A DNA stretch of 40,814 nt from SIG440 sp045578305 (GTDB lineage Bacteria; Bacillota; Clostridia; Monoglobales; Monoglobaceae): assembly GCA_045578305.1 (NCBI GenBank), contig JAZNKA010000027.1, positions 1-40,814 on the forward strand, written 5' to 3'. Position 1 is the stretch's first letter; each line of letters begins with the position of its first letter. A program made the translations under genes and the position numbers. The notes under the pieces were generated by a model, which was not told where the DNA came from, ran no database searches, and saw nothing but the letters and a program-made list of their open reading frames with translations. Positions 31,990-40,225 of this stretch are shown here, in pieces.

Positions 31990-33936
31990 CTAAAGTTTCA
32001 AATAACTCCTCTTTTTTGCTATCACTTGAAGTACAACCACAATAGCTACCAACAAAATCCCCAAAGAATCTGTTATAATTCCGGGATAGATTAAGAGCAA
32101 TCCACCCGAAAGGCTCATTATTCTTTGATACCAAGGCATATTGCCAATCAAATATCCCTCCAGCGAAGCCGAAACTGCAAACATACCTATCAAAGATGTT
32201 ATAATTATCAAAACAACCTCGCTCGCAGTGGTATCAACAAATAATAGTGCAGGGTTCAGGGCAAATACATAAGGAACTATAAAAGCCCCAACAGCAAGCT
32301 TTGTGGCCGTAATAGCCGTCTTCATCGGGTTTGCCTGAGCAATAGCCGCACCTGCATACGCCGCCAAAGCAACAGGCGGGGTAAGGTCAGCAACAATGCC
32401 GAAATAGAAAACAAAGAAATGTGCTGCAACAGCAGGTACACCCATACGCACAAGAATCGGTGCGCAAGTTGCCGCCATAATACAATAATTTGCAGTAGTA
32501 GGCACACCCATACCCAAAATGATACAACAAAGCATTGTCAAAAACAATGCAACTATAACCTGATTTCCAGCAAGCGTAACTATACCGTTAATCATCATAT
32601 TTGCAAGTCCGGTCATTGTGATTGTTCCTGCAATTACACCTGCAATACCACAGGCAGCTGCAACAGCAATCATACCCTGTCCACCTGCCGCAAGAGCTTC
32701 CCATATGCGTTTGGGTGTAATTCGGTTTTCTTTATTAAAAGCACTTACAATTATCGCCGCCACAACAGCAATTGCTGCGGCATACTGAATAGACCGCTGT
32801 GTAATACTTACAAGATAAATCAAAAGTATCAGCGGTATCAATAAATATGTCTTTTTAAGAAGCGGAAGCAGCTTCGGAAGTTCTTCTTTTGTAAGACCTC
32901 TAAGCCCTTCCTTCTTCGCCTCAAGATGAACGGTAATAAACACACCTGCAAAATATAAAACTGCCGGCAAAATAGCCCTGACAACTATATTGCTGTAAGG
33001 CACACCTATATAATCCGCCATCAAAAATGCTGCCGCTCCCATAATAGGTGGCATAATCTGTCCACCTGTAGACGCAGATGCCTCGGCGGCAGCTGCAAAT
33101 TCAGGTTTGTAGCCTGTTTTTTTCATCAAAGGGATGGTAACCGAACCCGAACCAACTGTATTGGCAACCGACGAACCCGAAACCATACCCTCAAAAGCAC
33201 TGGCAACTACTGCAACCTTTGCGGGACCGCCTGAAAAGCCACCAACCACAGCATTGGAAATGTTTATAAAGAAATCCGCAATTCCCGTACGCTCCAAAAA
33301 TGCGCCAAAGATAATAAACACCACAATAAATTTTGAACAAACATTTATTGGTGTCGAAAGAATACCTTCTTTACCATAGAACAAATAATGAACGATATAG
33401 TTAAGTTTACCCCACAAGGTTGGATTTGAAAGTCCCCAAATAAGAGCATACAAAACAAAACATCCGGCAACTATTACAATCGGTATACCTACGCTTCGGC
33501 GACAAGCCTCGGCTAAAGAAATTATGCCCATAATACCTATAACAATCTGATACCATTCAAATTTGCTGCCCTGCTGAATAATAGTAAGTGCATTTGCCGC
33601 ATAGTACAAAAACGCACCTGTTCCCAAAACCATAAGAACTATGTCATACCATGGCATATAATTCACTTTTTGCTTGCCTTTTTTTGCCGGATAAACAATA
33701 TATGCAAGGAATACAATAAATGCAACAAAAGTAGTCAAACGAAGTTCCTCAAGCCAGGTGGCAAAAAGAGTTACGTACATGCAGAACAAAGAAAATATTG
33801 CCAAAACACAATTTACAACTGCTTTTGATTTGCCTTCCCATATACGTACATTTGACTCTCTGTCAAATTTTTGCATAACCGCATCCAAGTCCATAGGCTC
33901 CTGTGGCACAGAAGCAGCTTTTTTTCTGAAAAACAT
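31990..33936 (-). CDS. TRAP transporter fused permease (DctQM, TAXI-associated)
   Basis: The 648-residue membrane protein with about 16-18 helices matches the fused 4TM/12TM TRAP permeases. The DctM half shows ERTGIADFFINISNAVVGG, SGSSVANTVGSGSVTIPLM, and GMGVPTTANYCIMAA. It uses an ion gradient to import the ligand delivered by the TAXI receptor encoded just upstream. GGAGG lies before ATG 33936. A hairpin separates the two genes. Confidence 0.94.
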   Translation of the reverse strand: MFFRKKAASVPQEPMDLDAVMQKFDRESNVRIWEGKSKAVVNCVLAIFSLFCMYVTLFATWLEELRLTTFVAFIVFLAYIVYPAKKGKQKVNYMPWYDIVLMVLGTGAFLYYAANALTIIQQGSKFEWYQIVIGIMGIISLAEACRRSVGIPIVIVAGCFVLYALIWGLSNPTLWGKLNYIVHYLFYGKEGILSTPINVCSKFIVVFIIFGAFLERTGIADFFINISNAVVGGFSGGPAKVAVVASAFEGMVSGSSVANTVGSGSVTIPLMKKTGYKPEFAAAAEASASTGGQIMPPIMGAAAFLMADYIGVPYSNIVVRAILPAVLYFAGVFITVHLEAKKEGLRGLTKEELPKLLPLLKKTYLLIPLILLIYLVSITQRSIQYAAAIAVVAAIIVSAFNKENRITPKRIWEALAAGGQGMIAVAAACGIAGVIAGTITMTGLANMMINGIVTLAGNQVIVALFLTMLCCIILGMGVPTTANYCIMAATCAPILVRMGVPAVAAHFFVFYFGIVADLTPPVALAAYAGAAIAQANPMKTAITATKLAVGAFIVPYVFALNPALLFVDTTASEVVLIIITSLIGMFAVSASLEGYLIGNMPWYQRIMSLSGGLLLIYPGIITDSLGILLVAIVVVLQVIAKKRSYLKL

Positions 33937-33961
33937 TCACTTTCCTCCTCGGGTAATAAAA

Positions 33962-33992
33962 ATGGCTGCGACGATTTTTCGTCGCAGCCAAA
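33962..33992 (-). terminator. Intergenic hairpin between TAXI receptor and TRAP permease genes
   Basis: GGCTGCGACGA pairs with TCGTCGCAGCC, followed by a run of five T on the minus strand. It lies within a transport operon, so partial read-through is expected, giving excess receptor. Confidence 0.75.
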
Positions 33993-34009
33993 AAATCTTT
34001 AAGTTTTAA

Positions 34010-34969
34010 TTAATCGACTGCTACTTCTACTCCCTTTTCTGCAAAGTATTTTGCAGCTCCTTTATGGAACGGAACTGTCATACCTGCTGTTGCATTTTCA
34101 ATGCTGAGTTCAGCGCCTTTTGCGTTTTCGGCAGTAATAGCTTCTATGTTTTCAAATATTGCAGCTGTAAGATTGTAAACATCTTCTTCTGTTGCATCAG
34201 CATTTACAATCAAGGTAGCCTTAACAGTAACCGTCTTTACATCTTCTTCCTGACCTGCATAAGTTCCTGCAGGGATGGTGTGTTCGGTGTAGAAGGGACA
34301 ACTTGCCATCAATGTTTCGGCAATTGCACCATCGATGGGAACAAGATATGCACTGTTTGTTGTGCAAAGTTCGGTAATAGCCGGGGTTGGAGGACCTGCT
34401 ACTATAAATGCTGCATCAATTTTTCCATCTTTAAGCGCATCAGCGCTGTCAGCGAATGACTGATACTGTGCATTAATATCCTTTTCGGTAAGACCTGCTG
34501 CAGTCAACACATCAATAGCATTAAAATATACGCCTGATCCCGGAGCACCGATAGAAACTGCTTTTCCCTTAAGGTCAGCAACACTTTTGATGTTTTCGTC
34601 CATTGTCACAAGCTGAACTGCCTCTGCATAAAGTCCCGCAACAGTACGGAAAGAACCTACGCTGCCTTCTTCTTCGAATGAGCGTGTACCCTCCCAGGCA
34701 TAAGCCATAACATCTGACTGTACTGTGCCAAGCTGATAGTTTCCTGCGTCTATACCCTGGATATTGGCTTTTGAACCATCAGTAGAAACAACTGTCACAT
34801 TGATACCTGCATTGTTTTTGATGTACTGTCCAAGAACGCCGCCATAACCATAATATGTACCTGCTGTACCGCCTGTACCCATAGTCATCTTTGTAGCACC
34901 GGCACCGCCACAGGCAACCATTAATGTCACCATCATAACTGTCAATAAAACCGCAATAATCTTTTTCAT
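34010..34969 (-). CDS. TAXI-family TRAP solute-binding lipoprotein
   Basis: The 319-residue protein has a lipoprotein signal (Cys20 in LMVACGG), then TMGTGGTAGTYYGYGG, the TAXI hallmark, DGSKANIQGIDAGNYQLGTVQSD (20 of the core residues seen around 63-85) and VSIGAPGSGVYFNA. It is the surface receptor for the TRAP permease. Known TAXI ligands are small organic acids or amino acids; this one cannot be named. AAGGAGGT precedes the ATG, and a good promoter lies upstream. Confidence 0.93.
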   Translation of the reverse strand: MKKIIAVLLTVMMVTLMVACGGAGATKMTMGTGGTAGTYYGYGGVLGQYIKNNAGINVTVVSTDGSKANIQGIDAGNYQLGTVQSDVMAYAWEGTRSFEEEGSVGSFRTVAGLYAEAVQLVTMDENIKSVADLKGKAVSIGAPGSGVYFNAIDVLTAAGLTEKDINAQYQSFADSADALKDGKIDAAFIVAGPPTPAITELCTTNSAYLVPIDGAIAETLMASCPFYTEHTIPAGTYAGQEEDVKTVTVKATLIVNADATEEDVYNLTAAIFENIEAITAENAKGAELSIENATAGMTVPFHKGAAKYFAEKGVEVAVD

Positions 34970-35010
34970 TTCAACTACCTCCTTGTGAGTTATTATATTA
35001 TACTTATATT

Positions 35011-35039
35011 ATTATACATCATTTTAAAGCTTTTTTCAA
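35011..35039 (-). promoter_or_regulatory. SigA promoter of the TAXI-TRAP unit
   Basis: TTGAAA (35034-35039), 17 bases, then TATAAT (35011-35016), 42 bases before the receptor ATG. Confidence 0.65.
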
Positions 35040-35054
35040 GCATTTATATGTAAA

Positions 35055-35486
35055 TTATTCTTCGTCGGTTTTTGTTGCTCCTACTTCTACAAGACCATCC
35101 GGGGTCTCGACCATATCCTTGCGTTTGAGAAGGAATTTTCTTACACCAAAAAGTACAGCTATTGCAAAAACAGTAACAAGGTTTTCCCAAGGTGCAGTAT
35201 GTCCCACTATAAGCTGACGCGCCAATGCAAAAGCAAGCACTTCGATTATTGTTTCGGGAGTATGTTTACAAAGCATCTTAATAAGCTCAGCACCGATTGC
35301 AAGAATTATTGCATCGTCCAGAATTTCTACCAGTCCGCTTATACCTTTTGAATACAATGACATACTGACAGTATCAACAGCAAGTCTTATTCCAAGAAGT
35401 AAAATAGCTGCTCCTACTATTACAGAAATAAAAAGTTCAAACAAATAGCTGATTTCAAACATTTTATCCTGAAGTTTTTTTCTCAT
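35055..35486 (-). CDS. PsiE-like small membrane protein
   Basis: The 143-residue protein has about four hydrophobic helices and a charged C-terminus. LIKMLCKHTPETIIEVLAFA and ARQLIVGHTAPWENLV resemble the PsiE (phosphate-starvation-inducible E) family in order and spacing. The function of that family is not known. It stops 85 bases before the TAXI receptor start and follows the YhcH-like gene by 58 bases. AAAGGA precedes the ATG. An accessory role for the transporter is possible but unsupported. Confidence 0.65.
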   Translation of the reverse strand: MRKKLQDKMFEISYLFELFISVIVGAAILLLGIRLAVDTVSMSLYSKGISGLVEILDDAIILAIGAELIKMLCKHTPETIIEVLAFALARQLIVGHTAPWENLVTVFAIAVLFGVRKFLLKRKDMVETPDGLVEVGATKTDEE

Positions 35487-35544
35487 AATTTTTTCCTTTC
35501 GTATTTAAAACAGTTAAATTTCAATTATATGTTTTAAATTATTA

Positions 35545-36003
35545 TTAAAGTTTTACTTTTACAACTATCTTTTTCACAGGCACAGCGTTGCCCTCAACCG
35601 CCATTCCGGGTCTGTGAACATCATTAGGGAACAAAATAAGATAATCCCCTGATTCAACAACGCAGTCTGCGCAGTTTTCATTATACTCATAGAACTGAAT
35701 ATCTTTTTCGGGATTATAATCACTTGTTTGTGTTGCCTTAGCAATGTCAAAGGCAGATATAACCTCGATGCCCGAAATTACATACTGAATATCAATATAA
35801 TTCTTGTGTGCCTCGACTTTGCAGTCCTGGGGTGCTTTTGCTGTATATTCCTGAACCAATCCATAAACTTCGGTTCCGTTGATTTCGTATCTTCCAACAG
35901 GAAGGTCTTCCTCTGTCGCCTTTTTGATAAAATCAAAAGCAGCTTTAAAGCCTTTGTTCAATCCATAATACATTTCGCAGTTTTTAATATTGTCAAAAAT
36001 CAT
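35545..36003 (-). CDS. YhcH/YjgK/YiaL-family cupin protein
   Basis: The 152-residue protein shows the family blocks VGRYEINGTEVYGLVQEY, EAHKNYIDIQYVISG and LFPNDVHRPG, with metal-binding His and Glu residues of the double-stranded beta-helix. Members occur with sialic-acid and other sugar-acid catabolic genes and with beta-galactosidase (EbgC). AAGGAG lies before ATG 36003. In this neighbourhood it may process an imported acidic sugar, which is inference from family context. Confidence 0.9.
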   Translation of the reverse strand: MIFDNIKNCEMYYGLNKGFKAAFDFIKKATEEDLPVGRYEINGTEVYGLVQEYTAKAPQDCKVEAHKNYIDIQYVISGIEVISAFDIAKATQTSDYNPEKDIQFYEYNENCADCVVESGDYLILFPNDVHRPGMAVEGNAVPVKKIVVKVKL

Positions 36004-36060
36004 TTTTCATTCTCCTTTTGCTTGTTAAATGTTTATTTAAAATATTGTATCACAAAAAAT

Positions 36061-36102
36061 AAAAAAAGGCAACCTTCCATTTCAGGAAAGTTGCCTTTTT
36101 TT
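36061..36102 (-). terminator. Terminator after the oxidoreductase fragment
   Basis: AAAAAGGCAAC pairs with GTTGCCTTTTT with a short inner mismatch, directly after the minus-strand fragment ending at 36110. Confidence 0.8.
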
Positions 36103-36109
36103 GTAATAA

Positions 36110-36426
36110 TTAATTTTCTTCTTTGATTATTTCTTTATAAAGTTCCAACTGTTTTTCGGTTGGAGCATACTCGTTATGCGAGCAAGAAGGAATTGTCGGC
36201 TGTCTTCCGTTGCTTCCCACAAACGGAGTTTCTCTGTCATTTTCGTACTGTTTGCGTGCTTCCTCGCATTTGAAATCCGGGATATCAAACGGCATTCCGC
36301 CTGCCAAAGCCGAACGATTTGCCAAAATTGCAACAGATGACATAGTAACTGCCGAATGAACATCAAACGGGAATTCGGGCTGTTTGCCTTCTTTTATGCA
36401 CTCAATAAACATTCTTGCAGTAATAC
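36110..36426 (-). pseudogene. 3' fragment of a Gfo/Idh/MocA-family oxidoreductase
   Basis: The frame ITARMFIECIKEGKQPEFPF, then DVHSAVTMSSVAILANRSAL, GGMPFDIPDF and QPTIPSCSHNEYAP is the C-terminal hundred residues of a sugar-type Gfo/Idh/MocA dehydrogenase, normally about 350-400 residues. The NAD-binding N-terminal half is absent. Homology stops near 36426, where a piece of another gene in the opposite orientation begins. The natural terminator after it is kept. Confidence 0.8.
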
Positions 36427-36433
36427 AGACATT

Positions 36434-36769
36434 GATTTTTCTGCGGGAACACTTGTTTTCGGTTTTGAAGGGGAGCTTTTTCATGCAAAAACCGGCAAAG
36501 ATTGCGAGTATATGTATATCTGTTTCAGCGGAGCGCGCTCAGATACGCTTTTCAGGCGTTTCGGCATAAACAAAACAAATCGCTACTTTCCAAAATCAGA
36601 CGGTCTTGTTCCTCTTTGGCAAGACAGTCTTTCCCGTGCCTCAGAGGACAATATCGACCTCGCGGCAGAAAGTGTTTTGCTTTATACCTTTTCAAGATTT
36701 TCGGGAACCTCCACCAAAAGTCATGACCTCATAAATCAAATAATTGAATTTACCGAAGCAAACTTCACT
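36434..36769 (+). pseudogene. Internal fragment of an AraC-family regulator (sensor domain)
   Basis: On the plus strand, AGTLVFGFEGELFHAKTGKD, EYMYICFSGARSDTLFRRFG and the helical segment ending IIEFTEANFT match the cupin and linker of an AraC-type regulator. Both the start and the DNA-binding helix-turn-helix domain are missing. It is bounded by minus-strand fragments at both ends, with no start codon context of its own. Confidence 0.75.
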
Positions 36770-36961
36770 AACCTCAGGAAAATCAACAAATCTTACATGG
36801 GGTCTTACTGCAATCTGTTTTCCTTTTGCAAGCATTTTCTTGCTGTTTATAATATTGCCACATCCCATATACAGTTCTTTGTCAACGCTTTCACCATCAA
36901 GAATTTTTTGTTCCTCATTGGTTATTTTTTTCAAATTTTCAAGAAGGTTTTTGTCAAACAC
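36770..36961 (-). pseudogene. 5' fragment of a second AraC-family regulator
   Basis: Starting at GTG 36961 (AAAGGAGG 6 bases upstream; ATG 36967 abuts that site), FDKNLLENLKKITNEEQKIL, then MLAKGKQIAVRPHVRFVDFP is the N-terminal part of an AraC regulator, cut exactly before the expected His-rich cupin segment. About 64 residues remain. Beyond 36770 the sequence belongs to the opposite-strand fragment. Confidence 0.75.
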
Positions 36962-36988
36962 AGACATCCTCCTTTCTGTGGCACTTTA

Positions 36989-37789
36989 TTACGGACGCAA
37001 TCCCATTCCGCCTTCCAAAGTAAGTGTTTCGCCGTTCATATATTTAAAATCAGGAGATGCAAGCTGCACGCATACTCTGCCAATTTCAAGTTCAGAATCG
37101 CCAAAATGACCTGCCGGAGGCATCTTTACATTTGCTTTAAATGCATCAGGATATGCATTTTGAAAGTTTTCAAGCTGAGCTGTCCACGCCAAAGGACAAA
37201 CCACATTTGTATTGATTCCATCCTTTGCCCATTCGGTTGCCGCCACACGCGAAAGACCGCGAATTGCTTCTTTTGCCGCCGCGTACGAGCATTGACCGTA
37301 GTTCCCGAACAGTCCTGCACCGGATGCAAAGTTAATAACACTTCCTTGTGTTTCTTTTAAATAAGGATAGCAAGCTTTCATATAATAAAAAGTTGCATAC
37401 AGTCCCGAGTACATTGCCAGATTAAACTGTTCGGTAGTGTGGTCCTGTATCGTAACGCCTGATGCCGAAGCCTGTGCATTATTGATTAAAACATCAATTC
37501 TGCCAAATGCTTTGACTGCCTCATCTGCAACATTTTTTGCAATCTGCTCGTTGTCTGCGCCCTCGGAAATATCTGCCGAAAGTGCAAGAACCTTTATGCC
37601 GTAAAGCTTTTCAAGTTCTTCCTTTGCTTTTTCGAGCTTTGCAACATTCCGGCCTGTTATCACCAAATTCGCACCCTCTTTGGCATAGGCTGTAGCAATA
37701 CCATATCCAATAGAGCCGCACCTGCCATCTGCGAGTGTTGCAAAACCTGCCCCTGTAATAATCGCTGTTTTACCCTTTAAAAATCCCAT
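36989..37789 (-). CDS. Short-chain dehydrogenase/reductase (SDR)
   Basis: The 266-residue protein has TGAGFATLADGRCGSIGYGIA (coenzyme-binding glycine motif with an insertion), LINNAQ, a catalytic Ser in FASGAG and YAAAK (YxxxK). LTLEGGMG closes the C-terminus. It is an NAD(P)-dependent alcohol or sugar oxidoreductase; the substrate is unknown. The Arg in TGRN after the second strand suggests NADP. AAGGAG precedes ATG 37789. Confidence 0.9.
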   Translation of the reverse strand: MGFLKGKTAIITGAGFATLADGRCGSIGYGIATAYAKEGANLVITGRNVAKLEKAKEELEKLYGIKVLALSADISEGADNEQIAKNVADEAVKAFGRIDVLINNAQASASGVTIQDHTTEQFNLAMYSGLYATFYYMKACYPYLKETQGSVINFASGAGLFGNYGQCSYAAAKEAIRGLSRVAATEWAKDGINTNVVCPLAWTAQLENFQNAYPDAFKANVKMPPAGHFGDSELEIGRVCVQLASPDFKYMNGETLTLEGGMGLRP

Positions 37790-37871
37790 AATTGATAACT
37801 CCTTTATTTATAGAATTATAATATTTTTCGTTTACTAATGGAATTAAGTTTATAAATACTCTGTCAAGCCC

Positions 37872-37905
37872 AAAAAGACAACTCCGTACAGGAATTGCCT
37901 TTTTG
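37872..37905 (-). terminator. Terminator after putP
   Basis: AAAAAGGCAATTCC pairs (with G-U pairs) with GGAGTTGTCTTTTT just after the putP stop on the minus strand. Confidence 0.75.
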
Positions 37906-37916
37906 ATTATTTTACA

Positions 37917-39473
37917 TTATTTTGCACTTACATATTCAAAATCTTCACAAATTTCTTCAGACGGTGCAGGGGTAATCAAAGATACCACCACTATAAATAT
38001 CGAAGAAATTATGAACGCCGGAAGAAGTTCGTAAATTGCAAAAACTCCACCAAGCTTGCTTATGCAAAGCTTCCATACAAATACCATAGCCGCGCCGCTC
38101 ACCATACCGGCAACAGCACCTGCTTGGGTTGTTCTCTTCCAGAAGAGTGAGAACAGCATCAAGGGACCAAAGGTCGCGCCAAAGCCCGCCCAGGCAAATG
38201 AAACTATTTTAAATATAACGCTGTTTTCGTCAAGTGCAATAACAATTGCAATAAGAGCAATAACAAGAAGTGTAAGTCTGGTAATCCACATCACCTGCTT
38301 GTCAGATGCTTTTTTGCTGAATACACCCTGATAAATATTTTTTGCAAAAGCAGAAGCTGCTATCAACAAGTACGAGTCAGATGAACTGATTGTTGCAGCA
38401 AGGATACCTGCCATTACAAATCCTGCCAGAATTGCAGGAAGTGAGCTTGTAGCAAGAGTAATGAATATATTCTCTGCTGCAGAAGCAGTTAAATGAGTTG
38501 ATGGATAAAGCTGTCTACCCAAAAGACCAATAAACACTGCAACAGCAAGGGATATAACAACCCAAATCATCGCAATTCGTCTTGACATCTTAAGTTCTTT
38601 TTCTTCGCGGATAGCCATAAATCTCAAAAGCACCTGAGGCATACCAAAGTATCCAAGTCCCCAGGCAAGCATAGAGCAAATACTAAGTACGCTGTATTCC
38701 TTGGCTGCTCCAAAAACAGGATTGCCGGCTTCGACAATCTGGCTTCCGTTTTCGCTCAAAACGGGGTTTGCAAGACCAAAGAAGTCCAAAAATCCGGGGA
38801 TTTGCTTTGCGTTTTCAATTATTGTGCCTATGCCACCTGCTCTGATTGTACCAACTGCAACAATCACAACAAGTGCAACTATCATTACTATACCCTGCAT
38901 AAAATCAGACGCACTTTCAGCCAAAAATCCACCAAGAATGGTGTAAACCAAAACAAACACCGCACCAAGCAGCATCATATGAATATACGACAGTCCAAAC
39001 AAAGTCGAAAAGAGCTTACCACAAGTAACAAAGCAGCTTGATGCATAAACTGTAAAGAAAATAAGTATAAACAAAGCCGCAATTGTAAGAATAACCTTTT
39101 TCTTTTCGTGAAATCTGTTCGAGAAAAATTCCGGCAATGTAATCGAATTGTTTGCTCTTATACTGTATCTGCGAAGTCTTTTTGACACAAAAAGCCAGTT
39201 TAAATATGTACCAATTGCAAGACCAATAGCTGTCCATGCAGCATCAGCAAGACCGCACCAATAAGCAACACCGGGAAGTCCCATAAGAAGCCATCCACTC
39301 ATATCCGATGCCTCGGCACTCATAGCAGTAACCCAGGGACCAAGCGAACGGCCACCAAGATAGTAGTTTTCTGAACTTACATTTGCTTTTTTGGCAAATG
39401 CAACACCAATGACAATTACTACAGCCATATAAATAACCATGGCAATAAGAATTTGAAGTGTTTCGTTACTCAT
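37917..39473 (-). CDS. putP: Sodium/proline symporter
   Basis: The 518-residue, 13-helix protein of the SSS family matches PutP: ENYYLGGRSLGPWVTAMSAE, SDMSGWLLMGLPG, and SLPAILAGFVMAGILAATISSSDSYLL near helix 9 with the Na-binding Ser/Thr residues. It imports proline with Na+. GGAGG precedes ATG 39473. It has its own promoter and terminator. Confidence 0.94.
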   Translation of the reverse strand: MSNETLQILIAMVIYMAVVIVIGVAFAKKANVSSENYYLGGRSLGPWVTAMSAEASDMSGWLLMGLPGVAYWCGLADAAWTAIGLAIGTYLNWLFVSKRLRRYSIRANNSITLPEFFSNRFHEKKKVILTIAALFILIFFTVYASSCFVTCGKLFSTLFGLSYIHMMLLGAVFVLVYTILGGFLAESASDFMQGIVMIVALVVIVAVGTIRAGGIGTIIENAKQIPGFLDFFGLANPVLSENGSQIVEAGNPVFGAAKEYSVLSICSMLAWGLGYFGMPQVLLRFMAIREEKELKMSRRIAMIWVVISLAVAVFIGLLGRQLYPSTHLTASAAENIFITLATSSLPAILAGFVMAGILAATISSSDSYLLIAASAFAKNIYQGVFSKKASDKQVMWITRLTLLVIALIAIVIALDENSVIFKIVSFAWAGFGATFGPLMLFSLFWKRTTQAGAVAGMVSGAAMVFVWKLCISKLGGVFAIYELLPAFIISSIFIVVVSLITPAPSEEICEDFEYVSAK

Positions 39474-39504
39474 AAATATTCCTCCTAAAGCTTAAACTAT
39501 TTCC

Positions 39505-39533
39505 ATTATACTATATATTTTTCCAAAAATCAA
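39505..39533 (-). promoter_or_regulatory. SigA promoter of putP
   Basis: TTGATT (39528-39533), 17 bases, then TATAAT (39505-39510). Confidence 0.7.
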
Positions 39534-39623
39534 CAGAGAACTAAGTATAGACTGTATTCTGCACCTAATTCTTTTATTTTAACAAAAACCGCCGAAAAAC
39601 AGAGCAAAATATATAATACTATT

Positions 39624-40208
39624 TTAAATACAAATTCCCGACAAAAACATAGGCATAATCCTTTTTGCATAAGAAGACAACGAATATTCACCCTTGCATA
39701 TACACCAGTCATATATAAGCGCACGCTCGCTCATCGCATAAAGCTTCACAATTTCGCTTACTGTCATTTTGTCGGTTATTTCATTATTCGTCTGTCCATC
39801 TGCAACAATTTTTTTCAAAAGCTTATAATAAACTCTCTTGTTGTCAAGAAGATGTTTTTCGCCCTTTGTAACAAGCTGTGTCGAATAAAGTCTGGTCAAA
39901 AGCTCTATATCTATTCTGTCTTCTATAAAAGCAAAAAGCTCGCAATTCAGGTGCAACAACTTTTCGATACACGACATATCTCCCGGCATATCACTTTGAA
40001 GCTTTTGATACTCTTCATCAAATATATAAGACAACGAACCCAAAAGTGCATCCTTACCCTCAAAATAATGATAGAATGAACCCTTGGATGTTCCTGATTT
40101 TTCTATAATTTCCTCAACGGTTGTATTGTCATACCCCTGTTCATAAAACAAATCCCAGGCTGCATTGATTATTTTGCCTTTAGTATTTTTATCATTTTTC
40201 TTTGACAT
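39624..40208 (-). CDS. TetR-family transcriptional regulator
   Basis: The 194-residue protein has the TetR DNA-binding domain at the N-terminus: IINAAWDLFYEQGYDNTTVEEI and KSGTSKGSFYHYFEGKDALL. The remaining 130 residues form the ligand/dimer domain. GAGGG precedes ATG 40208. It begins 17 bases after the ABC-F gene ends on the same strand, so it may regulate that gene or itself. Confidence 0.92.
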   Translation of the reverse strand: MSKKNDKNTKGKIINAAWDLFYEQGYDNTTVEEIIEKSGTSKGSFYHYFEGKDALLGSLSYIFDEEYQKLQSDMPGDMSCIEKLLHLNCELFAFIEDRIDIELLTRLYSTQLVTKGEKHLLDNKRVYYKLLKKIVADGQTNNEITDKMTVSEIVKLYAMSERALIYDWCICKGEYSLSSYAKRIMPMFLSGICI

Positions 40209-40225
40209 ACAGATCCCTCTTATAT

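Noticed and set aside
36356..37360. 334-codon plus-strand frame
   Set aside because: Only residues about 27-138 resemble a protein (AraC sensor). The ends are antisense to an oxidoreductase fragment, an AraC fragment and the SDR gene, so it is not one gene.
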